Below, one piece after another: positions 1 to 10,464 of a DNA stretch of 64,000 nt; position 1 is the first letter of the stretch; each line of letters begins with the position of its first letter. The stretch comes from Legionella cherrii (lineage in GTDB: Bacteria > Pseudomonadota > Gammaproteobacteria > Legionellales > Legionellaceae), in assembly GCF_900635815.1 (NCBI RefSeq), contig NZ_LR134173.1, positions 248,001 through 312,000 of the forward strand. Direction: 5' to 3'. The position numbers and the translations under genes are program-made. The notes beneath the pieces are model-generated. The model worked only from the letters and a program-made list of their open reading frames with translations, was not told where the DNA came from and ran no database searches.

Positions 1-313
1 AACTCAGAAAAAATAACGTTGAGATCAATTTTGTTGTTATTTCTAAATATTTATATTGCAATTACTATGCCAATCTTTTTTTTGTCTCTTTAAAAAACAC
101 AAAAAATAGAGTAAGAACAGAAAGAGGGAAAAAATATATATTTGTGGCAGAACTTAACTTTTTGCCGGCAAATTTTGCCGCCAGTACCGTTTCTACTTCA
201 TTTAAGCAAGGAGCATTCAAAGTGTATTAAAGCGGCATAAAGCACTGAGCGAGGAGGTTAATTCAGCTTTTTTAGCTTCTGTGATGCTTTTTGTTCTGTT
301 ATCTAGGTTATGG
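1..313. other. Window edge without a recognisable gene
   Basis: I see no supported coding region here. The stretch is AT-rich with several A and T runs. A perfect 12-bp palindrome with core GCCGGC lies at 161-172 and is followed by a second TTTGCCG copy. It is downstream of pdxH, but no clear hairpin plus T-run terminator for that gene was found. Confidence 0.4.
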
Positions 314-961
314 CTAAGGAGCTAACCGATGATGCTTCCATTGTCCATCATGTTGATAATAATGAATTCGATCATGTAAGCGATTATCTCGTCCTTGCCA
401 AAACTCGATTTCATCAGGAATAACCATATAACCACCCCAGTAGTTAGGACGTAATACCGGTTCTTGTCCATGCTTTTGTATTAAATCATTCAGGGCTTTC
501 TCCAACGACTCTCTTCCCGCAACCTCATGGCTTTGGGGAGAAACAATCGCACTGAATTGGCTTTTAATAGGTCTTGAGGAAAAATAAAGATCAGACTGCT
601 CCTCATCAACTTGCTTGATTTGACCACGTATCCGTACTTGCCTTGCCATTTGTGGCCAATAAAAATTAAGCGCCACATGAGGGTTATTTTGAATTTGTTT
701 TGATTTTGTACTTTGATAGTTGGTATAAAAAACAAACTTCCCCTCATCAACACCCTTTAACAAAACAACTCGGGAGTCAGGGTAACCTCGATTATCTACC
801 GTAGAAAGAACCATAGCGGTCGGATCGTTTTTTTCATTTTTTAAAACGTCTTCAAACCAGAGCTTAAATTGGACAAGCGGATCATCTGGAAGTGATTCCT
901 CACTTAAATTGAGATCCCCATACTCACGTCGTATATCCGCAATGCTTCGAAAATTTGTCAT
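314..961 (-). CDS. pdxH: Pyridoxamine 5'-phosphate oxidase
   Basis: This FMN enzyme oxidises pyridoxamine or pyridoxine 5'-phosphate to pyridoxal 5'-phosphate, the last step of vitamin B6 cofactor synthesis and salvage, in the cytoplasm. The 215-residue length is typical of the family. The N-terminal split-barrel FMN domain is visible (TAMVLSTVD, then [10 protein letters not shown] and [15 protein letters not shown], about residues 48-90), as is the family C-terminal segment with [13 protein letters not shown] and a terminal RLAP (about 186-215). It stands alone on the minus strand, downstream of the suc genes and separated from sucD by a repeat element. Confidence 0.95.
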   Translation of the reverse strand: MTNFRSIADIRREYGDLNLSEESLPDDPLVQFKLWFEDVLKNEKNDPTAMVLSTVDNRGYPDSRVVLLKGVDEGKFVFYTNYQSTKSKQIQNNPHVALNFYWPQMARQVRIRGQIKQVDEEQSDLYFSSRPIKSQFSAIVSPQSHEVAGRESLEKALNDLIQKHGQEPVLRPNYWGGYMVIPDEIEFWQGRDNRLHDRIHYYQHDGQWKHHRLAP

Positions 962-1071
962 GAAATACCATTAAAAAATTGGGTATCAGTGAACCCCAGT
1001 TATAGAGAACGATTCGATATTCCTCAGTTTTGGCTCTACCCGCGACCATTAGTATGATTAGGCTTTTAACC

Positions 1072-1161
1072 TTTGTCATCTCCGCAAAAGCGGAAATCCA
1101 TTCTCAGAGCAGCTCACTCCCTTATTTAGAAATAGATTCCCGCCTGAGCGGGAATGACAAA
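1072..1161. repeat. REP/MITE-like palindromic repeat
   Basis: The outer ends are perfect inverted copies (TTTGTCAT at 1072-1079, ATGACAAA at 1154-1161). Each end carries its own small hairpin: CCGC-aaaa-GCGG on the left and CCCGC-ctga-GCGGG on the right. This paired-hairpin design is that of REP-type intergenic elements. It lies 56 bp past the sucD stop codon, where it could protect the 3' end of the suc mRNA. The short ORF readable through it is not a gene. Confidence 0.7.
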
Positions 1162-1217
1162 ATTCTTAACTTAATGGCTGTAGGCTTTGTCTTAACTCAA
1201 GCTATAGCCTGAATTGA

Positions 1218-2093
1218 CTACCAACCAGTTACTTCGGCAATTGCATCGCCTAAATCCGCTGGTGAACGTACTGTTTTTACACCGGCTGCTTCTAATGCTT
1301 TAAACTTTTCAGCTGCTGTTCCTTTACCACCAGAGATAATTGCACCAGCATGCCCCATACGCTTGCCAGCGGGCGCGGTAACCCCTGCTATATAGGAAAC
1401 GACTGGCTTACTTACATGTGATTTAATGTATTCAGCAGCCTCTTCTTCCGCAGAGCCTCCAATTTCACCGACCATGATAATGGCTTGTGTTTGAGAGTCT
1501 TGCTCAAACAAAGCTAATGCATCAATAAAACTGGTTCCAGGAATTGGATCACCACCAATACCAATACAGGTACTTTGCCCAAATCCTTTATCGGTGGTTT
1601 GTTTTACTGCTTCATAGGTTAGTGTACCAGAGCGTGAGACGATACCTACTTTACCAGGCAAATGAATTGAACCAGGCATAATCCCGATTTTGCATTCGCC
1701 TGGAGTGATAATTCCAGGGCAGTTTGGTCCAATTAAACGGGCTTGGGTATTATTTTCTAAATAGACTTTTACTTGCAACATGTCTAATACAGGAACACCC
1801 TCTGTGATACAAACAATTAATTGAATTCCTGCGTCTGCTGCTTCCAAAATAGAATCTTTGCAAAATGGCGCTGGAACGTATATTACACTGGCTTCCGCTT
1901 TAGTTTCTTCAACGGCTTCACGCATCGTATTAAATACCGGTAAGCCCAGATGCTTCTGCCCACCTTTTCCTGGTGTCACGCCACCAACCATACGTGTGCC
2001 ATAAGCAATCGCTTGTTCTGAATGATAAGTTCCTTGTTTTCCAGTAAAACCCTGACACAGTACTTTAGTATGTTTATTTACCAATACACTCAT
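1218..2093 (-). CDS. sucD: Succinyl-CoA synthetase, alpha subunit
   Basis: With SucC it converts succinyl-CoA, phosphate and ADP (or GDP) to succinate, CoA and nucleoside triphosphate in the TCA cycle. The 291-residue product has the N-terminal CoA-binding fold ([15 protein letters not shown], about 16-30), the LIGPNCPG segment (about 120) and the catalytic histidine in [17 protein letters not shown] (about residue 248), which is phosphorylated during turnover. It is the last gene of the sdh-suc block, 82 bp after sucC; that gap holds a long hairpin. Downstream is a REP-like element rather than a classical terminator. Confidence 0.97.
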   Translation of the reverse strand: MSVLVNKHTKVLCQGFTGKQGTYHSEQAIAYGTRMVGGVTPGKGGQKHLGLPVFNTMREAVEETKAEASVIYVPAPFCKDSILEAADAGIQLIVCITEGVPVLDMLQVKVYLENNTQARLIGPNCPGIITPGECKIGIMPGSIHLPGKVGIVSRSGTLTYEAVKQTTDKGFGQSTCIGIGGDPIPGTSFIDALALFEQDSQTQAIIMVGEIGGSAEEEAAEYIKSHVSKPVVSYIAGVTAPAGKRMGHAGAIISGGKGTAAEKFKALEAAGVKTVRSPADLGDAIAEVTGW

Positions 2094-2119
2094 TGTTAAC
2101 CTCGAATTTTAGTAATTAA

Positions 2120-2174
2120 CCTAAAAACCGCAGTTGAATTATTGAGAGGAGTAGACTCAACTGCAGTTTTTAGG
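2120..2174 (-). promoter_or_regulatory. Long hairpin between sucC and sucD
   Basis: The arms 2120-2137 and 2157-2174 are complementary at 17 of 18 positions (one C/A mismatch), with a 19-nt loop. In the transcript the hairpin begins one base after the sucC stop codon and ends about 26 nt before the sucD start codon. No T-run follows, so it looks like an mRNA processing, stability or partial attenuation element rather than a terminator; that role is inferred. Confidence 0.75.
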
Positions 2175-2175
2175 A

Positions 2176-3336
2176 TTAGGCAACAGCTGCCACAATCTTC
2201 TTCGCAGCATCAGTTAAACTGGTTGCAGCAATCACATTCAAATCACTTTTATTTAAAATATCAGCACCAAGTTGCGCATTATTACCTTCAAGTCGTACCA
2301 CTACAGGAATTTTCACATCGACTTCTTTCACTGCAGCAAGAATGCCATCGGCAATGAGGTCACAACGAACGATACCACCAAAAATATTGACTAAAATACC
2401 TTTGACTTTTTCATCTGAGACAATAATTTTCAATGCTTCACTAACTCGTTCCTTGGTAGCGCCACCACCTACATCTAGGAAGTTGGCTGGTTCCCCGCCA
2501 TGAAGTTTAATCACGTCCATAGTCGCCATTGCTAAACCCGCACCATTGACCATACAACCAATAGTTCCATCTAAAGGAATATAATTTAATTCCCAGTCAC
2601 TCGCACGATTTTCTCGTTCATCTTCTTGAGTTGTGTCACGCATGCTTTTTAACTTAGGTTGACGATATAATGCGTTACCATCAATATTAATTTTTCCATC
2701 CAAACAAATTAATTGACCCTGCTTGGTTACAACTAAAGGATTGATTTCTAATAAGCTCAAATCACAATCAACAAACATTTTACCCAAGCCCATCATCAGA
2801 TGAGTAAATTGCTTTATTTGCTCATCCTGTAGCCCCAGTTTAAAACCCACGTCACGACATTGGAAGGGCATGACCCCAACTAACGGGTCTACAATAACCT
2901 TGAAAATTTTCTCAGGGGTCTCTTCAGCCACCTTTTCTATTTCAACACCGCCTTCAGTGGAAGCCATGAACACCACACGACGAGTAGCGCGATCCACAAC
3001 AGCACCAAGATACAGCTCTCTGCCAATGTCACACGTTTCTTCAATTAGAACAGTATTAACGGGTTGACCATGAGCATCTGTTTGGTAGGTCACTAAACGA
3101 GTACCTAGTAATGCTTTCACCGCTGTAGCTAATTCGTCTTTGTTGGAGACTAATTTCACGCCACCTGCTTTTCCTCTACCACCAGCATGAACTTGCGCCT
3201 TAACCACCCAACGGTCAGTAGATAACTGTGACGCGACTTGCATTGCATCTTCAACACTATAAGCTACCTCACCCTTGGGCACGGGAAGGTCGTAGTGAGC
3301 AAATAATTGTTTAGCCTGGTATTCATGTAAATTCAT
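2176..3336 (-). CDS. sucC: Succinyl-CoA synthetase (ADP-forming), beta subunit
   Basis: This is the nucleotide-binding subunit of succinyl-CoA synthetase, partner of SucD. The protein starts [12 protein letters not shown], the classic SucC N-terminus, so I take the start at 3336 (386 residues) and not the longer reading with 12 extra codons. An ATP-grasp domain spans the N-terminal half ([16 protein letters not shown], about 44-60; LEINPLVV, about 195). The C-terminal flavodoxin-like domain has GGGATKERV and [10 protein letters not shown] (about 295-340). It lies between sucB and sucD, with inverted repeats on both sides. Confidence 0.97.
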   Translation of the reverse strand: MNLHEYQAKQLFAHYDLPVPKGEVAYSVEDAMQVASQLSTDRWVVKAQVHAGGRGKAGGVKLVSNKDELATAVKALLGTRLVTYQTDAHGQPVNTVLIEETCDIGRELYLGAVVDRATRRVVFMASTEGGVEIEKVAEETPEKIFKVIVDPLVGVMPFQCRDVGFKLGLQDEQIKQFTHLMMGLGKMFVDCDLSLLEINPLVVTKQGQLICLDGKINIDGNALYRQPKLKSMRDTTQEDERENRASDWELNYIPLDGTIGCMVNGAGLAMATMDVIKLHGGEPANFLDVGGGATKERVSEALKIIVSDEKVKGILVNIFGGIVRCDLIADGILAAVKEVDVKIPVVVRLEGNNAQLGADILNKSDLNVIAATSLTDAAKKIVAAVA

Positions 3337-3358
3337 TGCCATTACCTTTCTAAAAAAA

Positions 3359-3435
3359 GCGAAATTCGTCAACCCACATCAGTATCAATTGAAGCCTTCA
3401 CTCAGAATACATTGATGTGTGATTGCGTATTTCGC
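3359..3435 (-). promoter_or_regulatory. Two-part inverted repeat between sucB and sucC
   Basis: Outer arms GCGAAAT (3359-3365) and ATTTCGC (3429-3435) enclose inner arms CACATCA (3375-3381) and TGATGTG (3413-3419), with symmetric 9-nt internal loops between them and a 31-nt terminal loop. It fills most of the 111-bp gap between sucB and sucC. No T-run is present. A role in transcript processing or stability is inferred only from position and from similar structures at neighbouring junctions. Confidence 0.6.
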
Positions 3436-3447
3436 TGTTACATTTCA

Positions 3448-4668
3448 TTAAACATTAAGTAAAAGACGAGCAGGATCTTCTAATAACTCTTTAACGCTCA
3501 CCAAAAACTGTACAGAATCTTTACCATCAATCAATCGATGGTCATAAGACAACGCCACATACATCATCGGACGAATCACAATTTGTCCTTTTTCCACTAC
3601 AGGTCTATCTTCAATTTTATGCATTCCCAAAATTCCTGTTTGGGGTGGATTAATAATTGGAGTAGCCAATAAAGAACCGAATACCCCACCATTAGTAATG
3701 GTAAAGGTACCTCCTTGCATATCTTCCATGGCTAATTTGCCTTGTCTGGCTTTTGTTGCTGCATCATTAATAGCCAATTCTATTTCAGCCATGCTCATTT
3801 GATCTGCATCTCGGATCACAGGGACGACTAATCCTCGCTCCGTTGATACCGCAATACCAATATCATAAAAACCATGATAGACCACATCCTGACCGTCAAT
3901 GGAAGCATTTACTGCAGGGAAGCGTTTTAATGACTCAACGACCGCTTTAGTAAAAAACGACATAAATCCAAGTTTAACACCATGTTTTTTCTCAAAACTG
4001 TCTTTATACTGAGCGCGCATGTCCATCACAGCTTTTAGATTGACTTCATTAAAGGTTGTCAACATTGCTGCATTATGCTGTGCTTCTAATAGACGCTCAG
4101 CAATTTTAGCTCTTAAACGCGTCATGGGTACTCGGCGCTCTTCGCGTAACCCCATAGGTGCTTTATGTTGTTGCTCTTTGGGAGCAGCTTCTGCGGATTT
4201 CGATGTTTTCTCTCGAGTAGATTCGATATAAGCCAGAACATCTTCTTTGGTAATACGACCGTCTTTACCACTACCTTGGATTTGCCCTGATTGCAGATCA
4301 TGTTCTGCCATCATTCGTCGTACTACAGGACTGGTTGACTTATCTTCCTTCGCACTTACCTTATCACTTTCTGACTCGTCCCGTCCCTTCGCAGTTGCCG
4401 TTTTCGTTTCTTCTTTAGCTTCAGAGCCAGAACCTTCTTTTATTTTTGCCAATAATTGACCAGAATTTACGGTGTCTCCCTCTTGAAACATTATTTCAGC
4501 CAGTATTCCATCAGCTGGGGCTGGAACTTCTAATACAACTTTATCTGTTTCTAGATCCAGTAAATTTTCATCACGGGTAACTTTATCACCTACTTTTTTA
4601 TGCCATGCAGCCACAGTTGCATCAGCAACTGATTCCGGCAAAACAGGTACTTTGACTTCAATAGACAT
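3448..4668 (-). CDS. sucB: Dihydrolipoamide succinyltransferase, E2 of 2-oxoglutarate dehydrogenase
   Basis: This E2 core moves the succinyl group from the E1-bound thiamine intermediate to CoA. Domain order is an N-terminal lipoyl domain with the lipoylated lysine in [10 protein letters not shown] (about residue 43), a charged Ala/Lys/Glu linker (about 80-110), a peripheral subunit-binding domain ([13 protein letters not shown], then [12 protein letters not shown], about 112-148), and the acyltransferase domain ending with [11 protein letters not shown] (about 373-383), which holds the catalytic His and Asp. The length of 406 residues is normal. It follows sucA after 89 bp. No E3 gene (lpd) is in this window. 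Confidence 0.97.
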   Translation of the reverse strand: MSIEVKVPVLPESVADATVAAWHKKVGDKVTRDENLLDLETDKVVLEVPAPADGILAEIMFQEGDTVNSGQLLAKIKEGSGSEAKEETKTATAKGRDESESDKVSAKEDKSTSPVVRRMMAEHDLQSGQIQGSGKDGRITKEDVLAYIESTREKTSKSAEAAPKEQQHKAPMGLREERRVPMTRLRAKIAERLLEAQHNAAMLTTFNEVNLKAVMDMRAQYKDSFEKKHGVKLGFMSFFTKAVVESLKRFPAVNASIDGQDVVYHGFYDIGIAVSTERGLVVPVIRDADQMSMAEIELAINDAATKARQGKLAMEDMQGGTFTITNGGVFGSLLATPIINPPQTGILGMHKIEDRPVVEKGQIVIRPMMYVALSYDHRLIDGKDSVQFLVSVKELLEDPARLLLNV

Positions 4669-4707
4669 GGTTATACCTTCTTATTTTATTAAATTCGTTA
4701 ACACTCT

Positions 4708-4745
4708 GTAGTCTGAGGTAAAAACAACTGTTTATCTCAGACTAC
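4708..4745 (-). promoter_or_regulatory. 15-bp hairpin between sucA and sucB
   Basis: Arms 4708-4722 and 4731-4745 pair over 15 positions, with one G-U type pair, around an 8-nt loop. The hairpin starts 12 bp after the sucA stop codon. It lacks a downstream T-run on the coding strand, so it is not a standard intrinsic terminator. Confidence 0.7.
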
Positions 4746-4757
4746 GATAACTCAAAT

Positions 4758-7562
4758 TCAGCCCAATAAAGCTTGCTCAACTAAAGCTTGTTGCTGCTGT
4801 GCATGCAACGCGGGACTTCCTACAGCAGGTGCAGCAGCAAACTCTCTTCCGGCATAGTGCAAGGTTTGTTCAGGAAGCAAACAATCTATTATGTTATGCT
4901 GAGAAGAGAACCATACTCCCTGATTTTGTGGTTCTTCCTGACACCAAATCACTTTCTTGGCCTGAGGATATTTATTGAGCTCAGTCGAAAGTGCCTTTTT
5001 AGGAAACGGATATAATTGTTCGATTCGCACGATAGCAACGTGATTTAATTCTTTATCACGACGCATTTGCAGTAAATCATAATAAACCTTTCCACAGCAC
5101 AGCACTACCTTGGTCACTTTTTTTGCATCCAGTGCATCAATTTCCGGAATAATCGTATGGAACTTACCGTTAAATAAGTCTTCTAAAGGAGAGACTGCTA
5201 GTTTATGACGCAACAGGCTCTTGGGAGTCATTACAATTAATGGTTTTCTGAAATTACGAATAACTTGCCGTCTTAATAAATGGAAAATTTGGGCTGGTGT
5301 AGTTGGCGTACACACTTGTATATTATGCTGGGCACAAAGCTGCATGTATCGCTCCAGGCGTGCAGATGAATGCTCAGGACCTTGTCCTTCATATCCATGG
5401 GGTAATAACATCACCAGACCACATAAACGCCCCCATTTTTGTTCACCAGAACTAATGAACTGATCGATAACAACTTGTGCGCCGTTGGCAAAATCACCAA
5501 ATTGAGCTTCCCAAAGCACTAAGAAATTCGGAGCAGAAGCTGAAAAACCATATTCAAAAGCTAACACTGCTTCTTCTGAGAGTACTGAATCGATTACAGA
5601 AAAAGGTCGATTGAGTTCATTGGTTATTTTCTCCAAAGGAACAAACGTCTCGCCTGTCTCTACATCATGTAATACCGCATGGCGATGAGCAAAAGTTCCT
5701 CTTCCAGAGTCTTGGCCCGACAAACGCACACCATAACCTTCTTGAACTAGGCTGGCATAGGCCATAATTTCAGCATAACCCCAATTCATCGGTAATTCAC
5801 CGGCGGTCATTTTATCACGCTCATTTAACAAGCGCTGTACTACCGGGTGTAATGAAAATCCCTCAGGCAGTTCATTTAATTGTTTCGCTAATTTATTTAA
5901 GTTCTCTTTAGAGATGGTGGTATCTACTTTATCTGTCCATTTTGCATTCATATAAGGAGTCCAATCCACCGCATATTTCCCCTCATAATCCCCATGAACT
6001 AAATCCACCACTGCCTTACCTTGATCCAAAGAGTCGCGATAAGCATCGACTAGTTTTTCAGATTCTTTGCTGGTAAGTATTCCCTCTTGAATGAGTTGTT
6101 CGGCATAAATTTCGCGTAATGGACGCATGGATTTAATTTTTCGATACATGGACGGTTGAGTTACTGCTGGCTCATCTGCCTCGTTATGACCATGACGACG
6201 ATAACAAACCAGATCAACAACCACATCTCGTTTAAATTTCATTCTGAAATCAAACGCTAATTTAGTTGCAAATACCACTGCTTCAGGATCATCACCGTTC
6301 ACGTGTATAACAGGTGCCTGCACCATTTTCGCAACATCGGTACAATATAAAGTAGAACGTGCATCCAAAGGATTGCTGGTAGTAAAGCCTATTTGGTTGT
6401 TGATCACGATGTGCACTGTACCCCCAGTACAATAACCACGCGCTTGAGAGAAATTAAACGTTTCCATCACAACGCCTTGGCCAGCGAATGCAGCATCTCC
6501 ATGAATAACCACAGGGACAACCTTTTCCTTTTTAACTAAATCATTGCGTCGGCCTAAACGAGAACGTACTGACCCTTCTACTACGGGGCCAATAATTTCT
6601 AAGTGCGACGGATTGAAGGCCAAAGCCAAATGAACCACGGAACCTGAACCTGTTTTTATATCTGAAGAAAACCCTAAATGATATTTCACATCACCAGTGC
6701 GTTCATATTTGATTTTTCCTTCAAATTCTTGAAAAAGCTGGTTCGGTTCTTTACCTAACACATTAACCAGGACATTCAAACGGCCACGATGAGCCATACC
6801 GATGACCACTTCCTTAACATCATCCCTTCCAGAGCACTCAATGAGTTCTTTCATCATAGGAATTAAAGAATCGCCCCCTTCAAGAGAGAATCGTTTTTGT
6901 CCCACATAGCGTGTACCTAAATAACGCTCTAAACCGTCTGCAGCAATTAAGTCTTTTAAAATTTGTCGTTTTTTTGTTGCATCCAGTTTCAAACGGCCAC
7001 GCACAGACTCCATTCGCTCTTGGATCCATTCAACTTCTTCGGTATTAGAAATGTGCATGTACTCAATACCAATACTGCCGCAATATGTTTCCCGCAGTGC
7101 GTGGTATATTTCATCCAGAGTCATTTCCGGGCCATTAAATGTAGTACCTGCGAAAAATTTACGGCTTCGATCGACATCCGATAAATGGTGATAATCCAAT
7201 TCCAATGCGGGCACTGGAGTGCGCTCGGTCATTTCTAGAGGATCAAGTTTGGCCGCATGATGTCCTAATGCGCGGTATGAGTTAATTAAATCTGCAATTC
7301 GAAATTGTTGGCTATCTGAAGATTGGATTACCGGTATTGCTTTTTTATCTGCGTTCTGCAAAAAATAATCGCGTATCTCTCTGTGGGAACGTTCCTTTTC
7401 AGCACCATTAACCTTGGGTAAAGCACTAAACACTGCTCGCCAATCGGATGAAACCGAACTAGGATCAGCAAGATAATCTTCATATAGGCTATCAACATAT
7501 GCCATACTTCCGCCAGATAAATAGGAGGAAGCCCATTCTTTTTGCAGATCGGAACTGCTCAT
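4758..7562 (-). CDS. sucA: 2-oxoglutarate dehydrogenase, E1 component
   Basis: This thiamine-diphosphate enzyme decarboxylates 2-oxoglutarate and passes the succinyl group to SucB. I place the start at 7562, giving about 934 residues, because GGAG sits at a good distance before that ATG and the protein begins MSSSDLQKEW like other OdhA/SucA proteins. Visible landmarks are an N-terminal DSLYEDYLADPSSV helix, GMAHRGRLNVLVN (about 255), the ThDP site with HGDAAFAGQGV (about 357) and NNQIGFTTS, and YRRHGHNEADEP (about 455). It is preceded by a 394-bp gap after sdhB that carries short hairpins. Confidence 0.97.
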   Translation of the reverse strand: MSSSDLQKEWASSYLSGGSMAYVDSLYEDYLADPSSVSSDWRAVFSALPKVNGAEKERSHREIRDYFLQNADKKAIPVIQSSDSQQFRIADLINSYRALGHHAAKLDPLEMTERTPVPALELDYHHLSDVDRSRKFFAGTTFNGPEMTLDEIYHALRETYCGSIGIEYMHISNTEEVEWIQERMESVRGRLKLDATKKRQILKDLIAADGLERYLGTRYVGQKRFSLEGGDSLIPMMKELIECSGRDDVKEVVIGMAHRGRLNVLVNVLGKEPNQLFQEFEGKIKYERTGDVKYHLGFSSDIKTGSGSVVHLALAFNPSHLEIIGPVVEGSVRSRLGRRNDLVKKEKVVPVVIHGDAAFAGQGVVMETFNFSQARGYCTGGTVHIVINNQIGFTTSNPLDARSTLYCTDVAKMVQAPVIHVNGDDPEAVVFATKLAFDFRMKFKRDVVVDLVCYRRHGHNEADEPAVTQPSMYRKIKSMRPLREIYAEQLIQEGILTSKESEKLVDAYRDSLDQGKAVVDLVHGDYEGKYAVDWTPYMNAKWTDKVDTTISKENLNKLAKQLNELPEGFSLHPVVQRLLNERDKMTAGELPMNWGYAEIMAYASLVQEGYGVRLSGQDSGRGTFAHRHAVLHDVETGETFVPLEKITNELNRPFSVIDSVLSEEAVLAFEYGFSASAPNFLVLWEAQFGDFANGAQVVIDQFISSGEQKWGRLCGLVMLLPHGYEGQGPEHSSARLERYMQLCAQHNIQVCTPTTPAQIFHLLRRQVIRNFRKPLIVMTPKSLLRHKLAVSPLEDLFNGKFHTIIPEIDALDAKKVTKVVLCCGKVYYDLLQMRRDKELNHVAIVRIEQLYPFPKKALSTELNKYPQAKKVIWCQEEPQNQGVWFSSQHNIIDCLLPEQTLHYAGREFAAAPAVGSPALHAQQQQALVEQALLG

Positions 7563-7822
7563 TTTCTTTTTCTCCAAAGGGGTATTAATCACTACCACTA
7601 TTAAATTGGTAAGTACTCAGCCCCTATCAGGGAACGACCGTATTCGGCACATGGTGCAAGACAATTCTGCTAATCCATGCGCATACTGATTATGCTGCGC
7701 TTATCAGAAAAATTTTCTCACAACCTGCGCTCAAATCCAACCGTTCGAATACACCTTAACATAGGGGACCTGAGCCCTCACTTAAATTGGCTATTCCACT
7801 CATCCCCGTGGATAAAACAGCT

Positions 7823-7842
7823 ATCCCCGCAAGAGCGGGGAT
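7823..7842. repeat. Short REP-like hairpin in the sdhB-sucA gap
   Basis: ATCCCCGC and GCGGGGAT form a perfect 8-bp stem around AAGA, followed by ATCC as in the element at 1072-1161. It looks like a single unit of the same kind of repeat. It sits in the 394-bp stretch between sdhB and sucA, which has no gene. Confidence 0.6.
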
Positions 7843-7876
7843 CCATCCTTATTCTGGTTTCGAGATCATTTCAGGA

Positions 7877-7898
7877 TAATTCTCATTTTAGAGAATTA
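7877..7898 (-). promoter_or_regulatory. Inverted repeat downstream of sdhB
   Basis: TAATTCTC (7877-7884) and GAGAATTA (7891-7898) form a perfect 8-bp inverted repeat with a 6-nt spacer, 58 bp after the sdhB stop. It may be a hairpin in the transcript or an operator; the sequence alone does not decide. Confidence 0.4.
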
Positions 7899-7956
7899 AA
7901 TGTTCCTATTTTTTTAATGACTTCTACCAAGTACCATCAGTAATAACAAAGTACCG

Positions 7957-8679
7957 TTAGGTTTCTTTTGTCAGCATTTGCTGGCGAATCTCAGCAATTG
8001 CTTTCATCGGATTGAGACCTTTCGGGCAGACACTGGTACAATTCATGACGCTTCGGCAACGGAACACACTAAATGGATCTTGTAATTTATCCAAACGATG
8101 CGCCGTTGCGGTATCACGACTGTCTGCTAAAAATCGTCTTGCCTGTAATAATCCAGCAGGTCCTACATATTTTTCTGGATTCCACCAATATGAAGGACAT
8201 GAACTGGTACAACACGCACATAAAATACACTCATATAATCCATCAAGCTGTGCACGTTCTTCTGGAGATTGTAAGCGCTCACGAGCTGGTGCAACTCCAT
8301 CATTTTGTAAATAGGGTTCGATGCGCTCATATTGTTGATAAAACTGGGACATATCAACAGCCAAATCACGGATTACTGGAAATCCAGGCAAGGGCCGAAT
8401 AACAATTTTGTCGGTTTTCAACTGAGACACGTGGGTAATGCACGCCAAGGCATTTGTTCCATTAATATTCATGCCATCTGAACCGCATACTCCCTCACGA
8501 CATGAGCGTCTGTAGGTTAGAGAAGGATCCTGCTCTGCTTTTAAACGCTCAAGTAAGGTGAGCAGCATAGGATCACTTTTAACCGGGATCTCCAGCTCAT
8601 AATCTTTCATATAAGGCTTAGCATCCACCTCAGGATTATAGCGATATATTGATAGGGTCAATTTTTTACTATCTGCCAT
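7957..8679 (-). CDS. sdhB: Succinate dehydrogenase iron-sulfur subunit
   Basis: SdhB carries electrons from the flavin of SdhA to ubiquinone through three Fe-S clusters on the cytoplasmic face of complex II. The [2Fe-2S] ligands appear as CREGVCGSDG with a later Cys in NALAC (about 60-80). The [4Fe-4S] and [3Fe-4S] ligands appear as CILCACCTSSCP (about 151-162) and CRSVMNCTSVCPKG (about 208-221). At 240 residues the length is typical. It follows sdhA after 14 bp in the usual sdhCDAB order. Confidence 0.97.
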   Translation of the reverse strand: MADSKKLTLSIYRYNPEVDAKPYMKDYELEIPVKSDPMLLTLLERLKAEQDPSLTYRRSCREGVCGSDGMNINGTNALACITHVSQLKTDKIVIRPLPGFPVIRDLAVDMSQFYQQYERIEPYLQNDGVAPARERLQSPEERAQLDGLYECILCACCTSSCPSYWWNPEKYVGPAGLLQARRFLADSRDTATAHRLDKLQDPFSVFRCRSVMNCTSVCPKGLNPMKAIAEIRQQMLTKET

Positions 8680-8693
8680 AGAATCTATCCTCT

Positions 8694-10463
8694 TTAGTAA
8701 ACGCGTTCTTTCGGCGCAAAAGGCTCGACATGCTTAGGTGATGCATTAACTGGACGAAAATCAATTTTCTCACCTTCCTCAAAATAGAGCGTATGTTTAA
8801 TCCAGTTCTCATCATCACGTTTTGGGTAATCCTCACGGCTATGAGCCCCACGACTTTCAGTGCGAACAATTGCAGACTGCGCTGTTGCGTATGCAGTTGC
8901 CATTAAATTATCCAACTCTAATGCACTGACTCGTTCCGTATTAAATATCTTGCTTTTATCTTCTAATTTGGCATGGGCCAATCGCTCACGTAAAGCTTGT
9001 AACCGTTTTAAGCCAGAGGCCATAACTTCACCGGTGCGGAATACACCAAAGTCTTCTTGCATTACACGTTGCATTTCATCATGAATCACAGCTGGGCTTT
9101 CGCCTTCTGTTGAATCATTCCAACGATTATAGCGTTGTAACGATGGAGCAAGATCATCGTCACTAATATAAGTCAATTCAGGCAATTGATTTGCGAGCCA
9201 TAACTCTTCAACATGCAATCCTGCTGCCCGACCAAAAACAACTAAGTCCAGTAAGGAATTACCACCTAAACGGTTTGCACCATGTACCGAAACACAAGCA
9301 CATTCTCCCACCGCATATAATCCATCAACGACATGCTCCACTCCATTCGTTTTAGTAAGGACTTGACCATACATATTCGTTGGTATTCCGCCCATACTGT
9401 AGTGGCATGTAGGAACAACTGGGATCGGCTCAACGATTGGGTCAACTCCAGCAAATTTCATCGATAATTCACGAATTCCTGGTAAACGCGACTTAATAAG
9501 ATCGGCCCCCAGATGATCCAATTTTAATTTAACGTGATCAACCCCTTTGGGATCAAAACCTTTACCTGCACGTATTTCGAGAGCCATAGAACGGGCAACA
9601 ACATCGCGAGAAGCAAGATCCTTAACCCGAGGTGCATAACGTTCCATAAAACGTTCACCGTCTTTATTAATTAAATAACCACCCTCACCACGACAGCCTT
9701 CAGTCACTAAAACACCAGCGCCAGCGATACCGGTAGGATGAAATTGCCACATTTCCATATCTTGCAAAGGAATACCGGCTCTGAGGGCCATACCAAAACC
9801 ATCCCCAGTATTAATAAAAGCATTGGTTGTGGATTGATAAATACGGCCTGCGCCCCCGGTTGCTAAAATACATACCCGGGATTGGAAAAATACTACTTCC
9901 CCTGTCTCAATACACATTGCCGTTACGCCAGATATGTGACCATGAGCATCTTTCACGAGATCAAGAGCATACCATTCACTAAATACATGTGTTTTGGCTT
10001 TTAAATTTTGTTGATACAGGGTATGAAGTAAAGCGTGTCCTGTTCTATCTGCTGCAGCACAAGTGCGGGCAGCTTGTTCGCCACCAAAATTTTTTGATTG
10101 GCCACCAAATTGGCGTTGATAGATTCTCCCATTATCCATACGAGAAAAAGGCAAACCCATATGTTCGAGTTCATATACAGCTTCTGGGCCTGTTTTACAG
10201 AGGTACTCAATCGAATCCTGGTCGCCAATATAATCAGCACCCTTCACTGTATCGTACATATGCCAACGCCAATCATCCTCATGAGCGTTTCCTAAGGCAC
10301 AAGTAATCCCGCCTTGGGCTGATACCGTATGTGAACGGGTTGGAAATACTTTCGATAAGAGAGCAACTTTTAAACCAGAATTTGCCATCTGCAGCGCAGC
10401 CCGCATTCCAGCTCCGCCTGCGCCAATAATTACTGCATCAAATGTGTTACGTGCAATTGCCAT
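8694..10463 (-). CDS. sdhA: Succinate dehydrogenase flavoprotein subunit
   Basis: SdhA oxidises succinate to fumarate with covalently bound FAD. The N-terminal dinucleotide fold reads [14 protein letters not shown] (about 11-24). [11 protein letters not shown] (about 43-53) carries the histidine that links FAD in this family. [21 protein letters not shown] (about 242) belongs to the substrate site, and [21 protein letters not shown] (about 340) contains the conserved HYSMGG motif. The 589-residue length is normal. It starts one base after the sdhD stop codon, so translation is probably coupled. Confidence 0.97.
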   Translation of the reverse strand: MAIARNTFDAVIIGAGGAGMRAALQMANSGLKVALLSKVFPTRSHTVSAQGGITCALGNAHEDDWRWHMYDTVKGADYIGDQDSIEYLCKTGPEAVYELEHMGLPFSRMDNGRIYQRQFGGQSKNFGGEQAARTCAAADRTGHALLHTLYQQNLKAKTHVFSEWYALDLVKDAHGHISGVTAMCIETGEVVFFQSRVCILATGGAGRIYQSTTNAFINTGDGFGMALRAGIPLQDMEMWQFHPTGIAGAGVLVTEGCRGEGGYLINKDGERFMERYAPRVKDLASRDVVARSMALEIRAGKGFDPKGVDHVKLKLDHLGADLIKSRLPGIRELSMKFAGVDPIVEPIPVVPTCHYSMGGIPTNMYGQVLTKTNGVEHVVDGLYAVGECACVSVHGANRLGGNSLLDLVVFGRAAGLHVEELWLANQLPELTYISDDDLAPSLQRYNRWNDSTEGESPAVIHDEMQRVMQEDFGVFRTGEVMASGLKRLQALRERLAHAKLEDKSKIFNTERVSALELDNLMATAYATAQSAIVRTESRGAHSREDYPKRDDENWIKHTLYFEEGEKIDFRPVNASPKHVEPFAPKERVY

Positions 10464-10464
10464 G

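Noticed and set aside
1030..1212. A 60-codon plus-strand reading frame
   Set aside because: It runs through the REP-like inverted repeat, has no ribosome site and shows no protein family pattern.
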